DNA from: Sulfurisphaera tokodaii str. 7
GTDB taxonomy: Archaea > Thermoproteota > Thermoprotei_A > Sulfolobales > Sulfolobaceae
Assembly: GCF_000011205.1 (NCBI RefSeq)
Contig: NC_003106.2
Location: 806,001-870,000, forward strand
Reading direction: 5' to 3'
DNA: 64,000 nt
The notes below the pieces were generated by a model. The model saw only the letters and a list, made by a program, of their open reading frames with translations. It had not been told where the DNA came from and did no database searches. Below are positions 45,202 through 54,402 of this stretch, piece by piece; the first letter of the stretch is position 1, and each line of letters opens with the position of its first letter. A program made the position numbers and the translations under genes.

Positions 45202-45822
45202 ATGCAAGTCAAGGAAATACAATTACGTTTTGTGAAAGCGTTTCTGATAGAGACTGATGAAGGAAATATTTTAGTTGATACTGGTACACCGGGTAGTGGG
45301 AAAACTTTACAAAACTACTTAAAGGATGTTAAATATATTATATTTACACATTCTCATGTAGATCATATTGGTGGGGCTAGCGAGATTAGAGGATTGACTA
45401 ACGCAGAATTTTGTATTCATGAGAAAGGGAAAGAATATTTAGAGAAAGGGTTAATAAGAAAGCCGGTTGTCCACTCTCTTGGTTTAAAAATTGTTTTTCC
45501 TCTCTTCTCACTCTTCTCCAGAGGATTAAAACCAACTAAAGTTGATTGTACTCTTAAAGATGAGGAGGAAATTGTAAAGGGAGTGAAGGTACTTTACACC
45601 CCTGGACATACTGATGATTCTATTTCTCTCTATCTGGAACCAATAAATTCAGTTATAGTAGGTGATATGTTACAAGGGAGAGGAAATTATTTGACATATC
45701 CACAAATTTATGAAAATATGGGAGAAATGATAAAAAGTGTACAAAGAGTATTAGATCTAAAACCAAGTTTCATTTATGTTAGCCATGGTAAGAGTATGAA
45801 TAGTAATTACGTGAAAATTTAG
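45202..45822 (+). CDS. Metallo-beta-lactamase-fold hydrolase
   Basis: The 206-residue protein has the metal motif H50-x-H52-x-D54-H55 (FTHSHVDHIGG). Further ligands are likely in LYTPGHTDDSI and in VGDML, and a last His in YVSHGKS. The fold covers glyoxalase II-like and persulfide-dioxygenase-like enzymes. The substrate is not predictable, although the sulfur locus is next door. I use the ATG at 45202; an in-frame TTG at 45193 is an alternative. It lies 10 bases after the radical SAM gene and its end overlaps the convergent DoxD-like gene. Confidence 0.8.
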   Translation: MQVKEIQLRFVKAFLIETDEGNILVDTGTPGSGKTLQNYLKDVKYIIFTHSHVDHIGGASEIRGLTNAEFCIHEKGKEYLEKGLIRKPVVHSLGLKIVFPLFSLFSRGLKPTKVDCTLKDEEEIVKGVKVLYTPGHTDDSISLYLEPINSVIVGDMLQGRGNYLTYPQIYENMGEMIKSVQRVLDLKPSFIYVSHGKSMNSNYVKI

Positions 45823-46352
45823 ATAAACAATAGGTAGAGTATTACACATGCGTATAAGACACTTCCTGCAAGGAACAATATTTTTGCGTTTTCTACTTGC
45901 TTAACTTTTCTTCTAATTAAAGCATCTAATCCGAAGTCTTGTGAACCTTTATAGATAAGATAAAGTTCTATGATCATCATTAATAAGTTTATTCCATATT
46001 CTTCTGTATCTACCCAATACGCTGAAAGGAAATAGATTAAGTTAGTATAAAATGCTACTGTGTTGGTAAATCTAGTCATTAAACCCAAAAGATTCAATAT
46101 TCCAAACGATATTTCCCCAATCATTACTAACTCTCCCACTAATAAAACATGAGGCAATACTACATATTCTAAAAATGGTCTCATAATAGGACCTTGCATC
46201 AACACTTCTATGGTTATTCCAACATAACTTGTTGAGCTTGGATTTAGATAACCAGGGTTAAGGAGTTTTTCAAATACACCAGCATAAATCCAGATAGTGG
46301 CTAAAGCTAATCTCATAAAATTTGGCCAAAATTCAATCTTTAATTGGCTCAT
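45819..46352 (-). CDS. DoxD/DoxX-like membrane protein
   Basis: The 177-residue protein has four to five hydrophobic helices and the pattern of the DoxD family: FMRLALATIWIYAGVFEKLL at the N-terminus and GELVMIGEISFGILNLLGLM in the middle. In Acidianus the DoxD subunit with DoxA forms thiosulfate:quinone oxidoreductase. No DoxA is present here, so the enzyme identity is open. GGTGAGGTT before the ATG, and overlap with the previous gene, indicate an operon with 46349-48484. Confidence 0.72.
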   Translation of the reverse strand: MSQLKIEFWPNFMRLALATIWIYAGVFEKLLNPGYLNPSSTSYVGITIEVLMQGPIMRPFLEYVVLPHVLLVGELVMIGEISFGILNLLGLMTRFTNTVAFYTNLIYFLSAYWVDTEEYGINLLMMIIELYLIYKGSQDFGLDALIRRKVKQVENAKILFLAGSVLYACVILYLLFI

Positions 46353-47239
46353 AACCTCACCCTCCTAGCTAAAGTATTCGATATTTTGTATATTTCATAT
46401 ATACCAACACCAATAAGAATAAAGCCCAGAAGTGTAGGAGAAGCTAAAAACAAAGCTTGTAAAATTCCACCTGTCCATGTTCCTACAAGGAAAGTGCCAT
46501 ATTTCCACATAATGCCTTTAGTTAGTGGAATATTAGATAGAAGAAATAAAAGGGAGTTCATTGCTGTTGGAGTTAAACAACATATCCCAGCTATTGTACC
46601 TATTGAGGGAACAGAAGCAGAAAGGAATCCAGCTAGTGTATTAAAAGACGTTATTCTAAAGGAGCTTGGAACTTTCCAGTCATAAGCATGTAATGACACA
46701 TAAATTAAGGACATAATGTAATAACCTAAGATTAAAGCTATGGTAAGTACTAGGTCATTTATTAAGCCAAGAATAAGCAACCATAGATTAAATACGAAAT
46801 TACCGTAAAGCATAAGTCCGTAACCTTGATATGAGATTTCAGTTAAAGACAAAAAATATGGGCTTACATTGACATTAGGTAAAAGTAGTAAACCAGAAAC
46901 TATCATGAATGATATAAAATATGAGATTACATAGGTAAAGACTAACCATTTCCCGACACTGTCCTTTAAAGTCGCTTTTATCACATTCCTTAACCTCATA
47001 GGACCAGAAACAAGGATAAACCTACCTTTTTTCATTCTATAAACAATATAACCTATGATTACACTTAAGGTTACATAAACGATACAGATTAAAAGGAAAG
47101 GATCTAAAAATGATGCTTGACCAGAAGTTGTGAATGGATAATACCATAGAAAATATACTTTCAAACCAGTTATTACTATGGGTAAGAATACAGTGGCATT
47201 AAAAAAGATGAAAACATAGAAAAAAGGGTTTATTTTCAT
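46349..47239 (-). CDS. Polytopic membrane protein of the sulfur locus
   Basis: From ATG 47239, preceded by AGGTGA six bases upstream (an in-frame GTG at 47248 overlaps that site), the protein has 296 residues and about seven hydrophobic helices. A CC pair (IAGICCLTPTAMNSLLFLL) lies in a membrane segment, which could be a redox or ligand site. I do not recognise a family. It overlaps the DoxD-like gene by four bases and follows the beta-propeller gene directly, so the three products probably form a membrane complex. Confidence 0.65.
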   Translation of the reverse strand: MKINPFFYVFIFFNATVFLPIVITGLKVYFLWYYPFTTSGQASFLDPFLLICIVYVTLSVIIGYIVYRMKKGRFILVSGPMRLRNVIKATLKDSVGKWLVFTYVISYFISFMIVSGLLLLPNVNVSPYFLSLTEISYQGYGLMLYGNFVFNLWLLILGLINDLVLTIALILGYYIMSLIYVSLHAYDWKVPSSFRITSFNTLAGFLSASVPSIGTIAGICCLTPTAMNSLLFLLSNIPLTKGIMWKYGTFLVGTWTGGILQALFLASPTLLGFILIGVGIYEIYKISNTLARRVRL

Positions 47240-47248
47240 TAAGTTCAC

Positions 47249-48484
47249 CTAACAGTGAAGACCAGTTATTGGTGGTAGTAACACATTATCAACCAAATAT
47301 GTTGCAGTTGAAACACTAACTGGTAAAACAAAAGCTGGTGCAGTAGTTAATGGTACCTCATAAGCTACACTAAGAGTTTGTAAGTTTATTAGAACTATCA
47401 TTCCACCGCTTGAGACTGAACCATGTATAACAACGTAAGCATAGCTTTCACCGGGAGTTATTCCAATAGATGCTAAACCTTGTGGGTTAATACTGGGTAA
47501 GGATATAGTTTGAGCAATTTGGAAGTTTGAGGTGGAGATTACTACAACTTCATTTTTATTTGCAGGCGCTTCTAAGTAGTATTGACCATTTGGAGTAAAG
47601 ACTCCCCTTTGTGGAGTTACTCCAGAAGGCATTTGAACCATACCCATATACTGTAGGTTTGGAAGTGAATAAAATCCTACCGAATTATTCCCAGCATACT
47701 CAACGGCAACCATTGTACCTTGCATATTTGGAGACACCATATAAGGTTGTGAACCTAAAGATGCTACTACCATTTTAACTACACTTCCATTAGATGCTGA
47801 GATTAAATCAACAGTATTATTAAATCTCATAGGAACTATAAGATATTCGCCATTAGGAGACCATCTCACATCACATGGATAATAAGTTTTCCCAGTAGGA
47901 GAAACAAAAGTGTCTTTCCATACTACTTGTAAGTTTTTCAAGTTGATTACCTCAACCACTCCAGATGGACCGTCAGCAATAGCTACATATTGTTGATTTG
48001 GCGAGTAAGCAACACCTATAAACCCAACACTTTTTCCAACGTTTAATGTTTCAACAACTTTTAATGTTGATGGATTTATAATGTACACACTTCCGTTATT
48101 TACCGGGATAACAATATAGCTTGCATTAAACATCTCTCCTGCAGGAACTTCATCCCAATAGTAAACTTGCTGGGGTACACTAGTAGAAATATTCACAACA
48201 TGCTGAAAACCAAGGAAGTTAGATGTTTGAGTAAAAGGATTAATTGCTTGAACTATCCCTTTCTGAGTAAATACGAGTAGATAGAAGTTGTTATTTGGAG
48301 CTGATGAAGAAGAGACAGTAACAGAAGATGATGGAGAAGAAGTGGTGGTAGTAGAAGTAGTAGTCGACGGGCTTTTCATCATTATATACGCTGCTCCTAT
48401 TCCTATTAGAAGTATAACTACAATACCTACTAGTAATAAGATTTTATATGACATTCCTCTCTCAAGTTTGCTTACTTTCTTCAT
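47249..48484 (-). CDS. Membrane-anchored YVTN-type beta-propeller protein
   Basis: The 411-residue protein has an N-terminal membrane anchor (about residues 14-34) and a Ser/Thr-rich spacer (about 38-62) typical of surface proteins. About seven beta-propeller blades follow, with repeated motifs such as [40 protein letters not shown] and [20 protein letters not shown]. It ends in TGLHC, so a C-terminal Cys is possible. Such YVTN propellers bind partners or cofactors outside the cell. It heads the operon with the membrane and DoxD-like proteins. Confidence 0.75.
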   Translation of the reverse strand: MKKVSKLERGMSYKILLLVGIVVILLIGIGAAYIMMKSPSTTTSTTTTSSPSSSVTVSSSSAPNNNFYLLVFTQKGIVQAINPFTQTSNFLGFQHVVNISTSVPQQVYYWDEVPAGEMFNASYIVIPVNNGSVYIINPSTLKVVETLNVGKSVGFIGVAYSPNQQYVAIADGPSGVVEVINLKNLQVVWKDTFVSPTGKTYYPCDVRWSPNGEYLIVPMRFNNTVDLISASNGSVVKMVVASLGSQPYMVSPNMQGTMVAVEYAGNNSVGFYSLPNLQYMGMVQMPSGVTPQRGVFTPNGQYYLEAPANKNEVVVISTSNFQIAQTISLPSINPQGLASIGITPGESYAYVVIHGSVSSGGMIVLINLQTLSVAYEVPLTTAPAFVLPVSVSTATYLVDNVLLPPITGLHC

Positions 48485-48562
48485 ACATAATTATTGTAAG
48501 CAAAGTAGGTATTTAAAAATACTTGTTTTTTAAACCCTTTATTCAGAAATATCACAACTAAG

Positions 48563-48895
48563 TTAAATTGTAATTATTAAATCCACTTTATCAATAATAG
48601 CTCTATAAAAATCTGGGAAACAGCCAATCCTTACAGAGTTTATTAACTTATCAGCAATATTCCTCATATATACGCATTGATCACAAGCTTGTAAATAAAT
48701 TCCTTTTTCCTTACTTAGTTTATCTAATCTCTCAGCTAATGGATTTCCTCTCAAGAGTAAATACACATTATCGTGAATAAAGAACATGCCTACAACTTCT
48801 ACGTAATGTCTATCTTCCTCTAACTGAGGTACTATCATATTACCTAAAATATAACTTCCTAAATTTGACTCAACTATGTAGGCCACTTTTTTCAT
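48563..48895 (-). CDS. DsrE-like sulfur-relay protein
   Basis: The 110-residue protein has the DsrE/F-like start (KKVAYIVESNLGSYILGNMI) and the segment GVYL-like IYLQACDQCVYMRNI with C71 and C74; C92 is a third Cys. DsrE proteins carry persulfide sulfur on Cys. It overlaps by 26 bases the gene encoding the small Cys protein upstream. The C-x-x-C pair differs from the single Cys of the DsrE at 53093. Confidence 0.68.
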   Translation of the reverse strand: MKKVAYIVESNLGSYILGNMIVPQLEEDRHYVEVVGMFFIHDNVYLLLRGNPLAERLDKLSKEKGIYLQACDQCVYMRNIADKLINSVRIGCFPDFYRAIIDKVDLIITI

Positions 48896-49214
48896 TTATA
48901 ACACCCAAAAATTGTTCCATTACTTTTTTTGCTATATCGTTTAATGTAAAACCCTTTATTGAGTTAAGGAATTCCTTAGGATCCTTCTTTTCTTCAAATG
49001 CCTCACACAATGCCTCTAAAGTAATTATAGTGACTGGGCATTCACTTGATTTATAAGTTATTTTCTCTCCATCATAAAATAGTTTGAACCACCTACTCTC
49101 ATCTATTCTCACTGTTGCAATTTCTTTTCCCTTAGGTTTATCATATACCCTCTTTATTAAGAAATCTGAAGCATATTTTCTTGTAATTACACATCCACAT
49201 TCATCTTTTACCAT
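48870..49214 (-). CDS. Small cysteine-containing protein of the sulfur locus
   Basis: The start at ATG 49214, with GGTG seven bases upstream, gives 114 residues; a GTG at 49223 is the alternative. Cys residues occur as DECGCVITRK (two), SSECPVT and EALCEAF. The ECP in SSECPVTIITLEAL vaguely recalls TusA but the context is different. I do not recognise it. It is sandwiched between the TusA-domain fusion and the DsrE-like gene with overlaps, so it likely takes part in the same relay. Confidence 0.6.
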   Translation of the reverse strand: MVKDECGCVITRKYASDFLIKRVYDKPKGKEIATVRIDESRWFKLFYDGEKITYKSSECPVTIITLEALCEAFEEKKDPKEFLNSIKGFTLNDIAKKVMEQFLGVINEKSGLHS

Positions 49215-49225
49215 ATTACCCACCT

Positions 49226-50191
49226 TTAATCGGTTCGTTCCGTATGCTTTAAATAAAATATATTACACTCGCCTTCAATAGGAAGACGTTTTAACGCATC
49301 TTCATTGTAAAATGAGTTATTCTCTACATCTAACCTTGCTGCAATTATATTATCACCATTTACTAATGCCGTAAACAACCATCCCCTACCTATAGGTGCA
49401 GCTGAAATGACTGTATAACCTTGATATTTAATGTCTTCTAGCTGCAATTGCATAGCTTTTCTTTGCTCAACGATCTGATCAAAATAAGAATAAAGGAAAG
49501 CTCTGAAATCGCTCTCCTTTATTAGTTCTTTTATCTCATTTTCTTTAACTTCTTCTACTACTTCAGTATAATTAGTGTATGTTCTTGTATTATCTAGCTT
49601 TGTGAAAACAAATGAAGCGTAATCTCCCATATTGTATATTTCATATCTACAATTAAACAATCTAGCGACCTCTGGTAATGTGTACTCAATAGCGGCTGGA
49701 TTATCTATTAAAACCTCTAAAACCTTTCCTTTCTCCATCTTTAGTAACTTTTGTTTAGTCTTTATTTCTGGTACGGGGCAAGAATATCCTCTTAAATCTA
49801 ATATTTCATCTGGTACTGTCTTAAATAAAACTGTTTTATTATCCCTAGAGTACTGTACCCCAACATATTTAACTATTGAAGCACCATATTTTTCTATGTT
49901 TTTAGCAATTCTATTTATTATGCTGTTAACAATTAGTTTATCTCCTTGACCACTAATTTTAATTTTATCGCTAGAGAATTCTATGTAAATTTTGAATTTA
50001 CCATTTTTGTCAAAAATATCAATTCTATCTATTTTCTTAACTATAAAACATGAAAACCTGAGAAGACGTAATAGTTCAATTTCTCCCTCATAACCCCAAT
50101 CTAACTTTTTTATGGATTTTAAACAATATAATTTATAGTATTTTTCTATATCTATAAGTGTAATTGGGTTAGATAACTTTAATTCCATCAT
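49226..50191 (-). CDS. TusA-domain protein with extra N- and C-terminal domains
   Basis: The 321-residue protein has a middle TusA domain (about 128-198) with LDLRGYSCPVPE and the sulfur-carrying C138. About 125 residues precede it (an alpha/beta domain with ISGQGDKLIVNSIINRIAKN) and about 120 follow (AISAAPIGRGWLFT-like VISAAPIGRGWLFTALVNG). TusA is normally an 80-residue stand-alone sulfur carrier, so this is an unusual fusion. It is divergent from the other TusA genes with 100 bases between them and starts the minus-strand arm of the locus. Confidence 0.72.
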   Translation of the reverse strand: MMELKLSNPITLIDIEKYYKLYCLKSIKKLDWGYEGEIELLRLLRFSCFIVKKIDRIDIFDKNGKFKIYIEFSSDKIKISGQGDKLIVNSIINRIAKNIEKYGASIVKYVGVQYSRDNKTVLFKTVPDEILDLRGYSCPVPEIKTKQKLLKMEKGKVLEVLIDNPAAIEYTLPEVARLFNCRYEIYNMGDYASFVFTKLDNTRTYTNYTEVVEEVKENEIKELIKESDFRAFLYSYFDQIVEQRKAMQLQLEDIKYQGYTVISAAPIGRGWLFTALVNGDNIIAARLDVENNSFYNEDALKRLPIEGECNIFYLKHTERTD

Positions 50192-50291
50192 GATAAAAAC
50201 CTTATTAACTACTATATAAATTTTATATAATTTTCATAATTTTTAGGAATAATAGATAATTTTTATATTTCATGATAAGATATAATGATTC
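50192..50291. promoter_or_regulatory. Divergent promoter region of the sulfur locus
   Basis: One hundred AT-rich bases separate the minus-strand TusA-fusion gene and the plus-strand TusA-like gene. TATATAAATTTTATATAA at 50212-50229 is a near-palindromic TATA-like tract about 20-25 bases before the minus-strand start. TATTTCATGATAAGATATAATG precedes the plus-strand ATG at 50292. Confidence 0.45.
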
Positions 50292-50504
50292 ATGGAATTA
50301 AATCTTATAGGCTTATGTTGCTCACAGCCACACTTAACAGTTTATTCTAGGTTAAGAAAAATGAAGGAAGGAGACAAGATAAAAATAATTACAGACGATT
50401 TTACAATTGTAGAAAGAGACATTATACCATTAGCAAATTTTTTCAGATGCAAATATTCAGTCATGAAAGATGAAGATAAGTACATTATCTATGTAGAGAA
50501 ATAA
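50292..50504 (+). CDS. TusA-like protein with altered active site
   Basis: The 70-residue protein has the TusA fold order (beta-alpha-beta: [20 protein letters not shown], then [13 protein letters not shown]). The N-terminal motif is [12 protein letters not shown] instead of the usual D-x-R-G-x-x-C-P-x-P. It keeps a Cys at the expected place but lacks the Pro after it. It might accept sulfur, bind a metal through its Cys pair, or be a non-carrier regulator. Confidence 0.65.
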   Translation: MELNLIGLCCSQPHLTVYSRLRKMKEGDKIKIITDDFTIVERDIIPLANFFRCKYSVMKDEDKYIIYVEK

Positions 50505-50568
50505 TAAATTTTTAATTAAAATTAGGTTATTAATACAAAATTTAAATAGAAGAACAAACAACAAAATT

Positions 50569-51267
50569 ATGATGAGTATTGAAGAGAAATTGAAAAACGA
50601 AAAGCCCACAGAAGTCTTAGATGTTAGAGGAGAAGAGTGTCCTATACCAGAAACTCTTGCGGCTAAAAAACTCAACAAAATGACTGATGGAGAAATACTT
50701 GAAGTTTTAACTGATCATCAACCAGCAGTAGACGTAACGTTACCTTACCTTGCTAAGAGATTTGGTTATCCTTATATAGTTATTAAAAAGGAAGACTATT
50801 ACGTGGTAAGAATTCTTAAGCTTCATGAAGAAGAAAAAGGTGCTGTACAATTAAATGATGAAATTCAAGTTAATTTACCATTCAATAAAGTTGTTGATGC
50901 TTTTCTAGACCCTTCAATACTAATGAGCTTTGTGCCCCAAGTTAAGGGTGTTAAGCAAATCAATTATTCAGCTTACTCCATATCAATGAAATATATAATT
51001 CCTTTTGAACTGCCTTTGTTTATAAAAATGGAAAAATATCCTAATACAGTAATTATAAAGTATGAGAGTTACAATAAAATTGCATTTTTAAAAGCCACAT
51101 TAGGTTTCGATTTCTTCATTTACGATCATAAGAAATATACTGGAATTAGAGTTAGGGAATGGTATGAAGGACCTTTAAAGTTTATGTGGAAAAATGAAAT
51201 AAACAAACATATTACCCTCGCAAAGGATAAGTTACCCACATATTTAATCAAATTAATTTCAAATTAA
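50569..51267 (+). CDS. TusA fused to an SRPBCC/CoxG-like domain
   Basis: The 232-residue protein starts with a full TusA domain (about 14-87; [13 protein letters not shown] with C24). A 140-residue C-terminal part follows that looks like an SRPBCC/START hydrophobic-ligand domain ([20 protein letters not shown], the usual start of CoxG-like proteins, followed by antiparallel strands). I know of no characterised protein with this fusion. The TusA half is close to the stand-alone TusA at 51337, so it probably arose by duplication. ATG at 50569 or 50572 may start it. Confidence 0.7.
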   Translation: MMSIEEKLKNEKPTEVLDVRGEECPIPETLAAKKLNKMTDGEILEVLTDHQPAVDVTLPYLAKRFGYPYIVIKKEDYYVVRILKLHEEEKGAVQLNDEIQVNLPFNKVVDAFLDPSILMSFVPQVKGVKQINYSAYSISMKYIIPFELPLFIKMEKYPNTVIIKYESYNKIAFLKATLGFDFFIYDHKKYTGIRVREWYEGPLKFMWKNEINKHITLAKDKLPTYLIKLISN

Positions 51268-51336
51268 TTAATATAAAGGTTTATAAAGAGGTATTTTTTA
51301 AAAACGTGTTTTTCATTAATTATTTTGGGGATTAAA

Positions 51337-51588
51337 ATGAGTGAAGATCTTAAATTACGAAACCCAGACCAAGTATTAGATGTAAGAGGTGAATCTTGTC
51401 CAGTCCCAGAAATGGAAGCAAGTAAAAAATTAAAGAAAATGAAAGTTGGACAATTACTTGAAGTTTTAACTGATCATCAACCAGCGGTAGACGTAACATT
51501 ACCCTCATTGGCTAAAAACTTAGGTTATCCATACGTAATAATTAAAGATGGTGAGGTTTATCGTGTTAGAATACTTAAGGTGAAATAG
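51337..51588 (+). CDS. tusA: TusA sulfur-carrier protein
   Basis: The 83-residue protein has the complete TusA motif [13 protein letters not shown] with C21, then [20 protein letters not shown]. It carries sulfane sulfur as a persulfide. GGGGATT precedes the ATG at 51337; an in-frame TTG lies at 51325. The transporter gene starts four bases after its stop. In Metallosphaera, TusA receives thiosulfonate sulfur from DsrE3A (published). Confidence 0.88.
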   Translation: MSEDLKLRNPDQVLDVRGESCPVPEMEASKKLKKMKVGQLLEVLTDHQPAVDVTLPSLAKNLGYPYVIIKDGEVYRVRILKVK

Positions 51589-51591
51589 TTA

Positions 51592-52824
51592 ATGCCACCT
51601 AGTATGGTATTACAACCCGTATATCAAGAAAGTTGGGCTTTAATTTATGGTCTTTTCGGTTTAAGCGGTTTTATTTTAGGTTGGGTAGCGCAAAGGGGAA
51701 ACTATTGTTTTGTTAACGCAATGACTTCAATTTTTACAACTAGAAGTTTTGAAAGATTCGGAGCATTATTAATTCTATTCGGACTTTCAGCATTAGGATG
51801 TGGTCTACTTGTGGCTTTTGGGATAATTCCTGCCGTTGACCAATATTATTTTAACTACTTTGCAGGCTGGTACATCCTTGTAGGGTCTTTTGTATTTGGC
51901 TTTGGAGCAGCATTAGCCGGTGGCTGTAATTTATCAATGCTTTATAGAGCTGCAAGTGGTTACGTTCAAAACTGGATAGAACTATTTGGCATGATGATTG
52001 GAACTTACATTTTTGCTATTGGTATTTGGCCTTTTCAACAATACACTATGGAAAAAGGGATATTCTCTACTACATTAGGTGGTTATGTGGAGTATTTACC
52101 CTACGTTATATTTCATTCCGTATCTCCAATGGCTGTTTACATCACTACCCTTATCCTATCTTTACCTTTAATCATTCTGGGAATTTACCTACAGCAATAC
52201 ACTAAAAAGAAATGGAATATGAATTTTAGAATGAGTACACCAGGAATTATGGCATATAAACCGCCAGCTCCAATAAGTGTTGGAAAAGAGGGTGAAGAGA
52301 AAAAAGATTGGAAAAAGGAAGCTTTAGACATGCTATTATTAAAGAAACCTTATGGTACAAACTTATCAACAGTAATTCTAGCTTTAGATATGATCTTTGT
52401 ATTCATTGTGGGTGCAGGTTATACTTTCAATTACCTAGTAATAACATCTTCTGATGGTGGTAGATTCTTTGAATACTTACTAATGATTCCCGGAATAAAC
52501 TTGTTCTTAAATACCCCATGGTTTAATGACTCATTACCCATAGTAGATCCTAGCACATTAATGGTTGTTATGCTATGTATAGGAGCATTTGCAGCATCAT
52601 TTTTGAGTGGTGATTTCAAAATTAGAATACCAAAAGAGAAAAAGAGATTGTTGATAGGATTTCTTGGTGGAATGTTAGTAGGCATAGGAGTGAGAATGGC
52701 ATTAGGATGTAACGTTGGATTAATGTGGACAAACTTTGCCCAATTAGGTTATGACGGAATAATCTTCTTATTTGGAATGTTAGGGGGTGTATGGCTAGCT
52801 GTAAAAGTTCAAGAGAGGTTATGA
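51592..52824 (+). CDS. YeeE/YedE-family sulfur transporter (TsuA-like)
   Basis: The 410-residue protein has about 10 hydrophobic helices and the conserved Cys motifs of the family: RGNYCFVNAM, LAGGCNLSML and ALGCNVGLMW. In the bacterial member TsuA, such cysteines move thiosulfate through the pore. A soluble loop (about 205-240, KEGEEKKDWKKEALD) interrupts the two halves. The position right after tusA suggests that imported sulfur is passed to TusA. Confidence 0.85.
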   Translation: MPPSMVLQPVYQESWALIYGLFGLSGFILGWVAQRGNYCFVNAMTSIFTTRSFERFGALLILFGLSALGCGLLVAFGIIPAVDQYYFNYFAGWYILVGSFVFGFGAALAGGCNLSMLYRAASGYVQNWIELFGMMIGTYIFAIGIWPFQQYTMEKGIFSTTLGGYVEYLPYVIFHSVSPMAVYITTLILSLPLIILGIYLQQYTKKKWNMNFRMSTPGIMAYKPPAPISVGKEGEEKKDWKKEALDMLLLKKPYGTNLSTVILALDMIFVFIVGAGYTFNYLVITSSDGGRFFEYLLMIPGINLFLNTPWFNDSLPIVDPSTLMVVMLCIGAFAASFLSGDFKIRIPKEKKRLLIGFLGGMLVGIGVRMALGCNVGLMWTNFAQLGYDGIIFLFGMLGGVWLAVKVQERL

Positions 52825-52827
52825 GAA

Positions 52828-53100
52828 ATGGTGGAGAGTAAATATATTAGAAGAATAATTGCACCTTTGATCTTATCACTTTTCGCTATAGGTTGGTATC
52901 AGTTTAGCGAAATATATCTAACTCATGCTGATAACTTAGCATTATCTAATGCTAATTTCGCAGTATATGTACAAACACAACAGTTTGATGGATATTTAAC
53001 AGCTACAAGATACATTTGTTACGCTGTTGTTTATTTAGGTCTTATCCTCTTTTGGTATAATTTAGTAAAATTTGTGGAGGTGAAGGAGAAACATGGTTGA
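52828..53100 (+). CDS. Small two-helix membrane protein of the sulfur operon
   Basis: The 90-residue protein has two hydrophobic helices (about 9-28 and 60-80) and an extracytoplasmic loop (ALSNANFAVYVQTQQFDGYL). No family is recognised. It begins three bases after the transporter stop and overlaps the DsrE gene by eight bases, so it is probably a subunit or adaptor of the transporter. Confidence 0.65.
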   Translation: MVESKYIRRIIAPLILSLFAIGWYQFSEIYLTHADNLALSNANFAVYVQTQQFDGYLTATRYICYAVVYLGLILFWYNLVKFVEVKEKHG

Positions 53101-53452
53101 CTATGCTATAATGATGGTATCTGGAGAAAATGAGAAAATATATATGGGCATTATAACTGCAATAGGTCTTGTCTCTGGAGGAAATAAAGTGTATATGTTC
53201 TTCACAATGGATGCTTTAAAAGCATTAACTAAAGAAAATGAGAAAATTGTACTAAATAATGCTAAGCCGTTAAAGTATTACATGGATAACCTTATAGAGA
53301 TGGGAGAAGAAGACGTGGAGATCGCAGCTTGTGAATTTGGAATGAAAGTAAAAGGTATTACTGAAGATCAGTTCGCGTATAAGGTTAAACAAAGCGGTGT
53401 ATCAGAGTTTGCATTAAAAGCTAATGAAGCCAAAGGGGTCCTTATTTTTTAA
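53093..53452 (+). CDS. DsrE-family sulfur-relay protein
   Basis: The 119-residue protein has the DsrE3-like features MMVSGENEKIYMGIITAIG, NKVYMFFTMDALKAL and EIAACEFGMKVKGI, with the likely sulfur-bearing C80. DsrE proteins hand sulfur to TusA. It closes the plus-strand operon tusA-YeeE/YedE-membrane protein-dsrE. Confidence 0.85.
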   Translation: MVDYAIMMVSGENEKIYMGIITAIGLVSGGNKVYMFFTMDALKALTKENEKIVLNNAKPLKYYMDNLIEMGEEDVEIAACEFGMKVKGITEDQFAYKVKQSGVSEFALKANEAKGVLIF

Positions 53453-53603
53453 AAAGAAAGGTTAATTAACTAACTATGATTACAAAATAGAGGTAAGCGT
53501 AAAGCCTTGTTCTTTCAAGACGAAGTATATCTCAGATCAGAATTTAAGCGAACATAACAAGTAAAAGATTTTATATACGGAAAAATTGAAATTGATACTA
53601 ATA

Positions 53604-54402
53604 ATGAAGATATTTAGTATAGCGACACCTAGCCAAGCAGGTACTGGAGGAGAATTAAGTATATAAGAAACCTTTATACGTTTAGAGTTTTTAGACAATA
53701 CGCAAAGGATTTGGATCTTTTATTAGGAATTTCATGGACTTCAGTTGAAGAATTAAAGAAATTAAAAATAGTTAGACAAGATATTCCGTCAAAAGCTTTA
53801 AATCCGCCCCTAGCTTTAGATTTAGGCCATTACCCAAAGCATAAAGTAGAAAAGGAGAATTATGCTTGTCTTTTTTGCCCGACTTATACCGGAAAAGGGT
53901 ATCTTTGATCTTATCAAGATATGGAAAGAAGTTAAAAAGGAACTAAATAATACAAAACTTGTTATTTGCGGAAAATTCTATAATAAAAATATAGAAAACA
54001 AATTTCTTTCAATGAAGTCTGATGATGTGATCTATGTAGGTTTTCTTCCCATAGAAGAATTATATAATACTGTCGCAAAAGCAAGAGTTTTTATATATCC
54101 GACCCATTTTGATTCATTTTCACTTGTTATGTTAGAATCCTTAGCCACGAGAACGCCAGTAGTAGCTTATGGCTTACCTGCAATAGCTGAAATATACGGA
54201 AATCTTAATGCGGTAAGATTAGTTAAGGAATTCGATATAAAGAATACGGCGAAAGAAGTTTATTAATATATTCCAGCTTAAGGAAGAAGACTACAATTCT
54301 ATGTTTGATAAGAAATATGAAGAATTTATATCTTTTTACAGTTCGTGGGAAAAAGTAGCAGAAGAAGAATATAATACTCTTAAACTATTTCTGAACTCAT
54401 AG
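53604..54402 (+). pseudogene. Decayed GT4 glycosyltransferase
   Basis: Fragments in three frames belong together. They are MKIFSIATPSQAGTGGELSI then a stop, then ALNPPLALDLGHYPKHKVEK, then ARLIPEKGIFDLIKIWKEVK, VICGKFYNK, VIYVGFLPIEELY and HFDSFSLVMLESLATRTPVV, ending with KVAEEEYNTLKLFLNS and TAG at 54400. This is the order of a group-1 glycosyltransferase, broken by at least two frameshifts and stops. It may once have belonged with the glycosylation genes at 55786-60727. Confidence 0.8.
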
